Assembly (NCBI GenBank): GCA_946479895.1
Contig: CAMLHT010000044.1
Coordinates: 1 to 18,498, forward strand
Direction: 5' to 3'
DNA: 18,498 nt
Source: an uncultured Gemmatimonadota bacterium
GTDB lineage: Bacteria; Gemmatimonadota; Gemmatimonadetes; Gemmatimonadales; Gemmatimonadaceae
The notes under the pieces are model-generated. The model made no database searches, was not told the origin of the DNA, and worked only from the letters and a program-made list of their open reading frames with translations. This document shows, piece by piece, positions 1 through 6,666 of the stretch. How positions within the stretch are numbered: the first letter of the stretch is position 1; each line of letters starts with the position of its first letter. The position numbers were made by a program, and so were the translations under genes.

Positions 1-1463
1 AAGGCCAGGGCACGGGCCTCAAGCGGGTGCTCGGCGCGGGCGACCTGATCATGCTCGCGATCGGCGCCGTGATCGGTGCCGGCATTTTCTCCTCGATCGG
101 CACCGCGGCGGCGGGCGAGATCCGGGCCTCGGGCGAGGTCATTCGCTACGGTGCCGGCCCGGCGCTCGTCGTCTCCTTCATCCTGCTCGGCCTCGTCTGC
201 GGGCTCGCGGCGCTCTGCTACGCCGAGCTGGCGTCGATGATTCCGCAGGCCGGCAGCGCGTACGCCTACTCGTACGCGACCCTCGGTGAGCTGGTCGCCT
301 GGATCATCGGCTGGGACCTCATCCTCGAGTACGCGGTCGGCAACATCGCCGTGGCCGTGGCGTGGGGAGGGTACTTCGTATCGCTGCTGAGCGGGTTCGG
401 CATCACGATCCCGCCATGGCTCACCCATGGCGCGCGCGCGGTGCATCTCAGCGCCGATCCCGCGGTCAAGGCGATCGCCGATACCGCCCCGCACATCTTC
501 GGCTTCCCGATCCTGATCAACGTGCCGGCGTTCGTCATCGTCGCGCTGATCACCTGGCTCCTGCTCCTGGGGGTGAAGGAAAGCGCGCGGGCGAACAACA
601 TCATGGTCGTGGTGAAGCTCCTCGTCCTCGTGCTGTTCGTGGCCGTCGGCTCGATGCACATCAACACCGACAACTACACCCCCTTCGCCCCGAACGGGTG
701 GCGCGGCATCCACCAGGGCGCGGCGATCGTCTTCTTCGCCTACATCGGCTTCGACGCCATCTCCACGGCGGCCGAGGAGACCAAGAATCCGCAGCGGAAC
801 ATGCCGATCGGCATCCTCGGCGGCCTGGCGATCTGCACTCTCATCTACGTGGTCGTCGGGCTCGTGGCGACCGGCCTCGTGCCGTACCAGGAGCTGAAGG
901 CATCGGATCCGCTGGCGAAGGCGCTCGACGTGGCCGGCCTGAAGACCGCGAGCTGGATCATCTCCGCCGGGGCCGTCGTCTCGCTGACCGCGGTGCTGCT
1001 GGTCTTCCAGTACGGACAGCCCCGGATCTTCTACGCCATGGCCCGGGACGGCCTGCTCCCGCGCTGGGCGTCGAAGCTGAGCGAGAAGCGCCGCGTCCCC
1101 CACATCACGACCATCGTGACGGGCGTCGTGGTGGCCCTCGGCGCCATGTTCGCGGACGAGAACGAGATCTACGACCTCACGAACATCGGCACCCTGTCGG
1201 CCTTCGCCATCGTTTGCATCGGGGTCCTCGTATTACGGATCAAGGAGCCCGATCGCCCGCGGCCGTTCCGCGTGCCGTTCGTGTGGCCCGTGACCCTCGT
1301 CGGCGCCGGAGCCTGCATCTACACGATGTGGGGGCTTCCCGTCACGGCCTGGGAGCGCTTCGGGTGGTGGCTCCTGCTCGGCCTGATCATCTATTTCGCC
1401 TACGGCTTCCGTAACTCGACGCTGCGACGTGGCGTTGCGGCGCCGCCGTCCCAGCTGCCCTGA
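1..1463 (+). CDS. APC-family amino acid permease (cationic amino acid transporter type), 5' end cut
   Basis: This is a polytopic inner-membrane amino acid transporter of the APC superfamily, closest in feel to the CAT/YfnA group. The open frame runs in from the window edge: the first full codon is at 3, and codons before the GTG at 27 already read GQGTGLKR, which looks like family sequence. The true start is therefore probably outside the window. The glycine-rich first helix (AIGAVIGAGIFSSIG) is the typical unwound TM1 substrate-binding motif. The segment FFAYIGFDAISTAAEETKNP near nucleotides 735-790 is characteristic of CAT-type permeases. About twelve hydrophobic segments follow one another, and the tail ends soon after the last one. 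The next gene begins 13 bases after the stop, so the two transporters are likely co-transcribed. Family is confident; the exact amino acid carried cannot be read. Confidence 0.9.
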   Translation, partial: GQGTGLKRVLGAGDLIMLAIGAVIGAGIFSSIGTAAAGEIRASGEVIRYGAGPALVVSFILLGLVCGLAALCYAELASMIPQAGSAYAYSYATLGELVAWIIGWDLILEYAVGNIAVAVAWGGYFVSLLSGFGITIPPWLTHGARAVHLSADPAVKAIADTAPHIFGFPILINVPAFVIVALITWLLLLGVKESARANNIMVVVKLLVLVLFVAVGSMHINTDNYTPFAPNGWRGIHQGAAIVFFAYIGFDAISTAAEETKNPQRNMPIGILGGLAICTLIYVVVGLVATGLVPYQELKASDPLAKALDVAGLKTASWIISAGAVVSLTAVLLVFQYGQPRIFYAMARDGLLPRWASKLSEKRRVPHITTIVTGVVVALGAMFADENEIYDLTNIGTLSAFAIVCIGVLVLRIKEPDRPRPFRVPFVWPVTLVGAGACIYTMWGLPVTAWERFGWWLLLGLIIYFAYGFRNSTLRRGVAAPPSQLP

Positions 1464-1476
1464 CCGGAGACACCGA

Positions 1477-2835
1477 ATGACGCACTCGTCCACCCCGAGT
1501 ACGCCCGCCGCACCCACCAGGAAAGGCCTGCTCGGCCTCTCGATGAGCCAGTGGATCCTCGTGTCCATGGTCATCGGCATCATCGTCGGCTGGCTCTATC
1601 CCGAAGCCGACCGCGCCACGAAAGGCTGGGCCGCCACCGACCTGAATATCCTGGCGACCGTGTTCCTGCGGATGATCAAGCTGCTGATCGTCCCGCTGCT
1701 GTTCTCGACCCTGGTGGTCGGCATCGCCGGCCATGGTGACGACATGAAGAAGGTTGGCCGGCTGGCCCTGCGGTCGATCATCTACTTCGAGATCGTGACC
1801 ACGCTGGCGCTCGTCGTTGGCCTCCTGGCGGTGAACATCGTGAAGCCGGGGCGGGGCATCGACGTCACCAGCGCCTCGGCGGAAGTCGGGACGACCCTGG
1901 CCGCGAACAAGGTGACCTTCGGCGGGATGATCGAGCACCTCGTCCCCCAGAGCTTCTTCGAGGCCGCCTACAAGAACGAGGTGCTCCAGGTCGTGTTCTT
2001 CACGATCCTCTTCGCGGTGGCGGTCGCCAAAGTCACGAACGCGCCGGCCAAGAAGTTCATGCTCTCCCTTTGCGAGAGCCTGTCCGAGGTGATGTTCAAG
2101 TTCGTGGCGATCGTGATGGGGTACGCACCGATCGGCATCGGCGCCGCCATCGCCGTCACGGTCTCCAAGAGCGGCATCGGGGTCCTCAAGAGCCTCGGCC
2201 TGCTCGTCGGAACGCTGTACGGGGCGCTCATCGTCTTCATCGTCTTCGTGCTGGTCCCGGTGGCGTTCCTGGCCAAGGTGCCGATCCGGCGGTTCGCCAA
2301 GGCCATCAAGGAGCCCTTCCTGATCGCGTTCTCCTCGGCGTCATCGGAGGCGGCCCTGCCGCTGGCCATGGAGCGGATGGAGCAGCTGGGCGTGCCGAGG
2401 CGCATCGTCGCCTTCGTGCTGCCGACGGGGTACTCCTTCAACCTCGACGGGACGACGCTGTATCTCGCCCTGGCCTCGGTCTTCGTGGCCCAGGCCGCCG
2501 GCGTGGACATGCCGATCTCGACCCAGATCGCCATGATGCTGACCCTGATGCTGACCAGCAAAGGCGTGGCGGCGGTTCCCCGGGCCTCGCTGGTGATCCT
2601 CTCCGGCACCCTCGTCCAGTTCGGACTGCCCCTCCAGGCGGTGGGCGTGATTCTCGGGGTCGACGCCCTGATGGACATGGCGCGGACCGGAACGAACCTG
2701 CTCGGCAACGGCCTGGCGACGGTCGTCATGGCGCGCTGGGAAGGGGAGTTCGACACCCCGGGTCCGGACGCTCCAGTCATGGAAGCAATGGAAGGCGAGC
2801 CTCTCCGGGTGCCGGCGATTCACACGCCGGACTGA
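1477..2835 (+). CDS. Dicarboxylate/amino acid:cation symporter (DAACS family, GltP/DctA-like)
   Basis: This is an inner-membrane sodium- or proton-coupled importer of glutamate/aspartate or C4-dicarboxylates, 452 residues, full length for the family. The ATG at 1477 is chosen because GGAGA (1466-1470) sits just upstream and the protein then begins with a short polar tail before TM1. Diagnostic DAACS motifs are present in order: the HP1 serine-rich loop SSASSEAALP (about residues 286-295), PTGYSFNLDGT in TM7 (about 315-326), the HP2 segment MLTSKGVAAVP, and TM8 MDMARTGTNLLGNGLA. The SSEAALP form is more like bacterial GltP/GltT than mammalian EAATs. It follows the APC permease by 13 bases and is closed by a strong terminator. 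Glutamate versus dicarboxylate preference is not decidable from sequence. Confidence 0.93.
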   Translation: MTHSSTPSTPAAPTRKGLLGLSMSQWILVSMVIGIIVGWLYPEADRATKGWAATDLNILATVFLRMIKLLIVPLLFSTLVVGIAGHGDDMKKVGRLALRSIIYFEIVTTLALVVGLLAVNIVKPGRGIDVTSASAEVGTTLAANKVTFGGMIEHLVPQSFFEAAYKNEVLQVVFFTILFAVAVAKVTNAPAKKFMLSLCESLSEVMFKFVAIVMGYAPIGIGAAIAVTVSKSGIGVLKSLGLLVGTLYGALIVFIVFVLVPVAFLAKVPIRRFAKAIKEPFLIAFSSASSEAALPLAMERMEQLGVPRRIVAFVLPTGYSFNLDGTTLYLALASVFVAQAAGVDMPISTQIAMMLTLMLTSKGVAAVPRASLVILSGTLVQFGLPLQAVGVILGVDALMDMARTGTNLLGNGLATVVMARWEGEFDTPGPDAPVMEAMEGEPLRVPAIHTPD

Positions 2836-2860
2836 CGTCCAGGAGCTCCGAAACGGAAGA

Positions 2861-2899
2861 GCGCCGGCCGATCCTTCGCGGATCGGCCGGCGCTTTTTT
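2861..2899 (+). terminator. Rho-independent terminator after the transporter pair
   Basis: A perfect 13-bp GC-rich stem (2861-2873 with 2881-2893), extendable by one C-G pair over a five-base loop, is followed directly by six T residues (2894-2899). It starts 25 bases after the symporter stop. On the minus strand it lacks a T tract, so it is mainly a plus-strand terminator. Confidence 0.95.
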
Positions 2900-2908
2900 G
2901 CTAGCCGT

Positions 2909-2938
2909 AAGTCGCATAATCCAAACAATTTGCGACTT
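2909..2938. repeat. 8-bp inverted repeat in AT-rich spacer
   Basis: AAGTCGCA (2909-2916) and TGCGACTT (2931-2938) are exact reverse complements separated by 14 AT-rich bases. They lie in the spacer between the plus-strand terminator and the 3' end of the minus-strand kinase gene. The element contains CATAAT, which resembles a -10 box, but no convincing -35 is placed. It could be a protein-binding site, a weak minus-strand hairpin downstream of the kinase, or chance. Confidence 0.45.
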
Positions 2939-2962
2939 CACACATGAGATGATTTAGAGTCT

Positions 2963-3004
2963 CCGCCCTCCGCCCTCCGCCCTCCATCCTCCGCCCTCCG
3001 GCCT
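2963..3004. repeat. Six tandem copies of a C-rich heptamer (CCGCCCT)
   Basis: Six consecutive 7-bp units start at 2963: copies 1, 2, 3 and 5 are exactly CCGCCCT, copy 4 is CCATCCT and copy 6 is CCGGCCT. The array ends four bases before the stop codon of the minus-strand kinase gene. On the minus strand it reads as repeated GGAGGGC and contains several GGG tracts, so it could fold as a G-quadruplex in the kinase mRNA 3' UTR. Length change by slippage is also plausible. Confidence 0.85.
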
Positions 3005-3008
3005 CGCC

Positions 3009-3941
3009 TCACGCCACCTCAGCTCCGACAAACCGCAGGGCTCCACGGACCGCTCCTCGCGCCGGGCTGATTTCCCCCGCCTTCACCTGGGCGCCCGGAA
3101 CCGCCGACCGGAGCCGGTGCTCGAGCCGCTTTCTCAGGGTCGATCCCTTCTTCAGCAGGCCGCCGGTGAAGGCCACCGGGACCGCCGCCCGCTCGTCCCC
3201 GAAGAGCTGCTGGGCCAGCGCTCGGATGTGCAGCATGAGCTCCTCAACCGCGAGGCTGATGATCGCGTTGGCGCGCAGGTCGCCGGCGTCGGCCACGCTG
3301 AACACCACCGGCGCCAGGGAGGCGATCTGCTCCCGGCTCGCGTTCGCGGCCCAGGGGATCAGGTCCGACACCTCGTTAACCTCGGCCGCGGTCAGGATCG
3401 CGCCGGTCAGGGCGGTCTGCGATTCACGCCCGTCGGCCGCCGCGCTCACCACCGACAGCGCCCGCCGGCCGATCCAGGTACCGCTGCCCTCGTCACCGAT
3501 GACCGGACCCCAGCCCCCGCACCGCGCCGTCGTGCCGGCGGGTGAGCGGCCGAACGCCGCCGAGCCAGTCCCGGAGATGAGCAGCACGCCGGGTCCGTCG
3601 CCAAAGGCATCGTCGAGGGCAATGCCGAAATCGGAGTGGACGACGACGTCGGCGGCCAGGTCCCGGGCGACGAGGGCCTGCCAGAGCGCCTGCCGCGCGG
3701 CCTCACGGCCCGCGCCGGCCACGCCGATGCAGATCACCCGCGGCGTCACGTGGCTCATGCCCGCCGCCTCCAGCGCGTCGCGAACCACCGCCGCGATCAC
3801 CTCGGCCGACGCCTCCTCGTCCCCCGGCTTCACCGCGCTGCCCGGTCCCGTCGCCTCCCCGATGGAGGCTCCCGTCTCATCCGCGACGATGGCGTGGGTC
3901 TTCGAGCCGCCCCCGTCGATGCCGATCACGATCTGCGTCAT
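3009..3941 (-). CDS. BadF/BadG/BcrA/BcrD-type sugar kinase (N-acetylglucosamine or N-acetylmuramic acid kinase)
   Basis: This is a 310-residue cytoplasmic ATP-dependent kinase of the ASKHA fold, in the BadF/BadG family that includes GlcNAc kinases and the bacterial MurNAc/GlcNAc kinase MurK. Visible landmarks are the phosphate-1 loop DGGGSKT (residues 9-15), the second phosphate loop SGTGS (123-127), the family block GGWGPVIGDEGSGTWIG (142-158), and the adenosine-side TGG (259-261). The ATG at 3941 overlaps the stop of the upstream symporter as ATGA, so translation is probably coupled and the imported sugar is the likely kinase substrate. With NamZ, an AmiE-like protein and NagB nearby, MurNAc and/or GlcNAc phosphorylation at C6 is the best guess. 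Family is certain; the substrate is inferred. Confidence 0.88.
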   Translation of the reverse strand: MTQIVIGIDGGGSKTHAIVADETGASIGEATGPGSAVKPGDEEASAEVIAAVVRDALEAAGMSHVTPRVICIGVAGAGREAARQALWQALVARDLAADVVVHSDFGIALDDAFGDGPGVLLISGTGSAAFGRSPAGTTARCGGWGPVIGDEGSGTWIGRRALSVVSAAADGRESQTALTGAILTAAEVNEVSDLIPWAANASREQIASLAPVVFSVADAGDLRANAIISLAVEELMLHIRALAQQLFGDERAAVPVAFTGGLLKKGSTLRKRLEHRLRSAVPGAQVKAGEISPARGAVRGALRFVGAEVA

Positions 3942-5464
3942 GTAGTGGTTGTCAGCGGCTCCGGTGCCGGCGCCGCATGGGTGTAGGAGGAAAGGATTCC
4001 GACGATCATGGTGATCGCCGTTCCGATGAGGACGTACCAGGGCCAGGCGATCGTCGCGACGCCACCCAGGGGGCCCTGGAGGGACGGGTAGGCGGCGATC
4101 AGCTGCTTGGCGAACACGATGAACGCCATCACCGAGATGGCCACCGCCATCCCGAGGATCGCGTCCCGCTGGATCGCCCGCCGCCAGAAGATACCAAGGA
4201 AGAATCCGCCGAGCAGGCCGCCCTGGGTGAAGGAGGCGATCGAGAGCGCCACGACCACGATGGGCAGCTTCGGGTTCTCGGGAAAGAGCAGGGCGCCGCC
4301 GGTCAGGACGATGCCCCAGGCCAGGGCGAACAGCTTGCTCGTCCGCAGCACCGAGGGGTCCTTCGCGTCCTTCTTCGTCAGCGGCAGGTAGATGTCGTGC
4401 ACCGAGGCGGCCGCCAGGGAGTTGATCGCGCCCGCGTGGGTGCTCATCGTGGCGGCGAGGATTGCCGCGAGCAGCAGGCCGACCAGGCCGTGCGGCATGT
4501 GGTCGATGATGAACGACGGGAAGATCGCGTCGGCGCTCGGGAAGGTCTGGCCGCCATTCAGCACCCAGAGGCCGATGCCGATCATCAGGAAGAGCGTGAA
4601 CTGGGCGATGATCACGGCGCCCGAGCCGATGATGGCCACCTGGCCATCGCGCAGGGTCTTCGAGGAGAGCAGCCGCTGCACGATGAGCTGATCGGCGCCG
4701 TGGGATGCCATCGAGAGGAAGGCGCCGCCGATCAGGCCGGCGAACACCGTATGCGGCCGGTCGAAGCCGGTGTAGAAGTCGAACGTGTCGAGCTTTCCGG
4801 CCGCCCCGGCGGTGGAGATGATCTCGCCCCATCCGCCATTCACCGCCTGGCCGATCAGCACGATGGCGGAGAGCCCGCCGAAGATGTACACCGAGGCCTG
4901 GACGATCTCGGTCCAGACCACGGCGCGCATGCCGCCCTTGATCGTGTAGAAGACTGTCAGCGTCCCGAGCACCAGCACGGCGACCGGCATGACGTACTGG
5001 CGCGGGAGCAGCGGTCCGATGATGAGGGCGATGGGCACCGCCGTGGCGAACACGCGGACCGAGTCGGCCATGCCGCGGGTGACCATGAAGACGATCGAGG
5101 TGAAGCGGCGGGTCGCGAGCCCGAACCGCTTCTCGAGCAGCGTGTAGGCCGTCACGAGCTCGCCCTGGTAGTACCGGGGCAGGAGCACCGTCGCCACGAC
5201 CACGCGGCCGAGGAGGTATCCGATGGCGACCTGGAGGAAGCCCAGGTTGCCGACGTAGGCGAGGCCGGGGATGCTGATGAAGGTCAGTGCGCTCGTCTCG
5301 CTGGCCACCACCGAGATCATGACGGCCCACCACGGTATCGCCCGGTCGGCCACGAAGTAGTCCTTCGAGTCCTTCTGCTTGCGGCCGACGAAGATGCCGA
5401 GGGCAGTGATGCCGACGAGGTAGGCGCCGATCACCAGGAAGTCCAGCCAGTTCAGACCGCGCAT
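3938..5464 (-). CDS. Sodium:solute symporter (SSS family), kinase-linked
   Basis: This is a 508-residue inner-membrane Na+-coupled symporter of the SSS/SLC5 family. TM1 starts a few residues after the ATG. The TM2 motif SETSALTFISIPG (55-67) is typical of sugar- and sialic-acid-type members. The TM8 stretch AATMSTHAGAINS (338-349) carries the Ser-Thr pair (341-342) expected at the Na2 sodium site. The WTEIVQ motif (184-189) and a polar C-terminal tail are also normal. No Shine-Dalgarno sequence is visible before the ATG at 5464; the bases there read CACCTCC, the wrong polarity. It overlaps the downstream kinase gene by four bases, which points to an amino sugar or similar phosphorylatable sugar as cargo. 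The family is secure; the substrate is inferred from the neighbour. Confidence 0.92.
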   Translation of the reverse strand: MRGLNWLDFLVIGAYLVGITALGIFVGRKQKDSKDYFVADRAIPWWAVMISVVASETSALTFISIPGLAYVGNLGFLQVAIGYLLGRVVVATVLLPRYYQGELVTAYTLLEKRFGLATRRFTSIVFMVTRGMADSVRVFATAVPIALIIGPLLPRQYVMPVAVLVLGTLTVFYTIKGGMRAVVWTEIVQASVYIFGGLSAIVLIGQAVNGGWGEIISTAGAAGKLDTFDFYTGFDRPHTVFAGLIGGAFLSMASHGADQLIVQRLLSSKTLRDGQVAIIGSGAVIIAQFTLFLMIGIGLWVLNGGQTFPSADAIFPSFIIDHMPHGLVGLLLAAILAATMSTHAGAINSLAAASVHDIYLPLTKKDAKDPSVLRTSKLFALAWGIVLTGGALLFPENPKLPIVVVALSIASFTQGGLLGGFFLGIFWRRAIQRDAILGMAVAISVMAFIVFAKQLIAAYPSLQGPLGGVATIAWPWYVLIGTAITMIVGILSSYTHAAPAPEPLTTTT

Positions 5465-5574
5465 CGGATTGTGTTTGGAGGTGAGCCTGCCGGACGTTCG
5501 TCCCGAACCGCCTGCTTCGCGAATTGTCGGCCAATCGGGCAGATAAATGTGTCGCGGCCGGGCCGCCGGGACTA

Positions 5575-5580
5575 TATACT
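5575..5580 (+). promoter_or_regulatory. Possible -10 box (TATACT) for the secreted plug-like protein
   Basis: TATATACT (5573-5580) is a conspicuous AT island in very GC-rich surroundings, placed 26 bases before the ATG at 5606. Taken as the -10 hexamer TATACT, it would give a leader of about 20 bases carrying AGGAA (5596-5600). No good -35 is found at 17 bp. The same island read on the minus strand is TATATA, with TTCCTG 16 bp upstream (5595-5600), so it could also serve the divergent symporter gene. Confidence 0.35.
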
Positions 5581-5605
5581 CGCGGCCGGATCTTCAGGAA
5601 CGCTC

Positions 5606-6625
5606 ATGAACGGTCGAGGACGTCTTCTCCGCTCGTGCGTGCATCGGCTCGGCCGGTTGCTCCCGGTTTCGCTGTCCGCGCTCGTGATGCTGTCGTTGGT
5701 GCCGGGATGGTCTCCCGGCCAGGCGCTCAGCGTCGCCGGCCGCATCGTCGAGGAAACGGGCCGGCCACTCCCGGGCGCGACCGTGACGCTGACGGGCCGT
5801 GACACCACGCTGACGACTGGGCCGAGCGGGACCTTTCTCTTCAAGGACGTCATCCCGGGCGCGACGGTTCTGACCGTCTCGGCGCCAGGGCGTCAGTTCC
5901 GCTCGATATCGCTGGATCTGAGCGCGGACACCGTCCTGACCATCGTCATGCGGCCCATGGTGGTCACGCTGGACACGATGATCGTCCGCGGCACCGTGCG
6001 CATCAAAGGCATGGCAGTGGATTCGGCGGGCGAGGCGCTGTGGTTCGCCCGCGCCGCGCTCTATCCGGCCGGACAGTTCGTCGAGGCGTCGAACGGCGCG
6101 TTCCGGTTCGACGACGTCTATGCCGGCCCGGTGACGATCGTCGTCGAGGCGATGGAGCACCTCCCGGAGGTGGTGCAGTTCTCGGCCCGGCGCGACACGA
6201 CGATCCGGGTGCGCATGCGAGTGGACTCGGTGGCGGCGCGCATCATGAAGCAGCAGGTGGACCGCGTCAGCCGGCGCTCCCAGGCGATCCCGTTCACCAT
6301 CCGCGCCTACGACCGTGACCTGATCGAGCGCGAGCGCCGCACGACGGTCGGGGAGGTGGTGGACCGTATGCTGCTGCAGTCGTACGATCCCAGGCGGCGC
6401 GCCGCCCAGGGACCCGACGAGGCCTGCGTGTTCAAGGACGACGTCCGGGTCCCGCCCGGCATGCTCGACGCCCTGGCTCCGGAGCTGGTCGAGCGGATCG
6501 AGGTCTACCGGAACGGCGGCATGATCCGGGTCTACAGCAAGCGCTACGTCATGTCGTTGATGGCCAGGCCGGACCTCCCGCCCATCCTCTACGTGACCAG
6601 CGGCTTCGGCCCCGTCTGCTCCTGA
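5606..6625 (+). CDS. Secreted carboxypeptidase-regulatory-like protein with TonB-plug-like C terminus
   Basis: This 339-residue exported protein has no enzyme domain that I recognise. A long signal peptide with an arginine-rich n-region (1-20) and a hydrophobic core (21-33) probably cleaves after GQA (40). Residues 41-116 are a carboxypeptidase-D regulatory-like beta-sandwich (VAGRIVEETGRPLPGATVTL then GPSGTFLFKDV). A second, more divergent copy spans about 130-206. The C-terminal part resembles a TonB-receptor plug: TVGEVVDRML (247-256), then CVFKDDVRVPPGMLDAL and VERIEVYRNGGMIRVYSKR (295-313). The protein stops there with no beta-barrel. Two cysteines (274, 338) could form a disulfide. The start at 5606 is supported by AGGAA six bases upstream. 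It is divergent from the symporter and convergent with nagB. A cell-envelope or carbohydrate-handling role is possible but not shown. Confidence 0.8.
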   Translation: MNGRGRLLRSCVHRLGRLLPVSLSALVMLSLVPGWSPGQALSVAGRIVEETGRPLPGATVTLTGRDTTLTTGPSGTFLFKDVIPGATVLTVSAPGRQFRSISLDLSADTVLTIVMRPMVVTLDTMIVRGTVRIKGMAVDSAGEALWFARAALYPAGQFVEASNGAFRFDDVYAGPVTIVVEAMEHLPEVVQFSARRDTTIRVRMRVDSVAARIMKQQVDRVSRRSQAIPFTIRAYDRDLIERERRTTVGEVVDRMLLQSYDPRRRAAQGPDEACVFKDDVRVPPGMLDALAPELVERIEVYRNGGMIRVYSKRYVMSLMARPDLPPILYVTSGFGPVCS

Positions 6626-6631
6626 GGCTCG

Positions 6632-6651
6632 GCGCGCCCCGAAGGGCGCGC
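6632..6651. terminator. GC-only hairpin between convergent genes
   Basis: GCGCGCCC (6632-6639) and GGGCGCGC (6644-6651) form a perfect 8-bp stem with a four-base loop in the 41-bp gap between the converging plug-like gene and nagB. There is no T tract on either side, so it is a weak or Rho-assisted terminator candidate. Next to it, AGCTCA-G-TGAGCT (6656-6668) is a second short palindrome that runs into the nagB stop codon. Confidence 0.4.
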
Positions 6652-6666
6652 ACGGAGCTCAGTGAG

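Noticed and set aside
362..1414. A 350-codon plus-strand frame inside the permease gene
   Set aside because: It overlaps a clear APC permease in another frame and is arginine/histidine-rich shadow sequence.
2963..3004. Tandem heptamers considered as a CRISPR array
   Set aside because: Units are 7 bp with no spacers and no cas genes.
3977..5605. A long plus-strand frame extending upstream of the plug-like protein
   Set aside because: It is antisense to the SSS symporter and has shadow composition. The signal peptide and AGGAA place the start at 5606.
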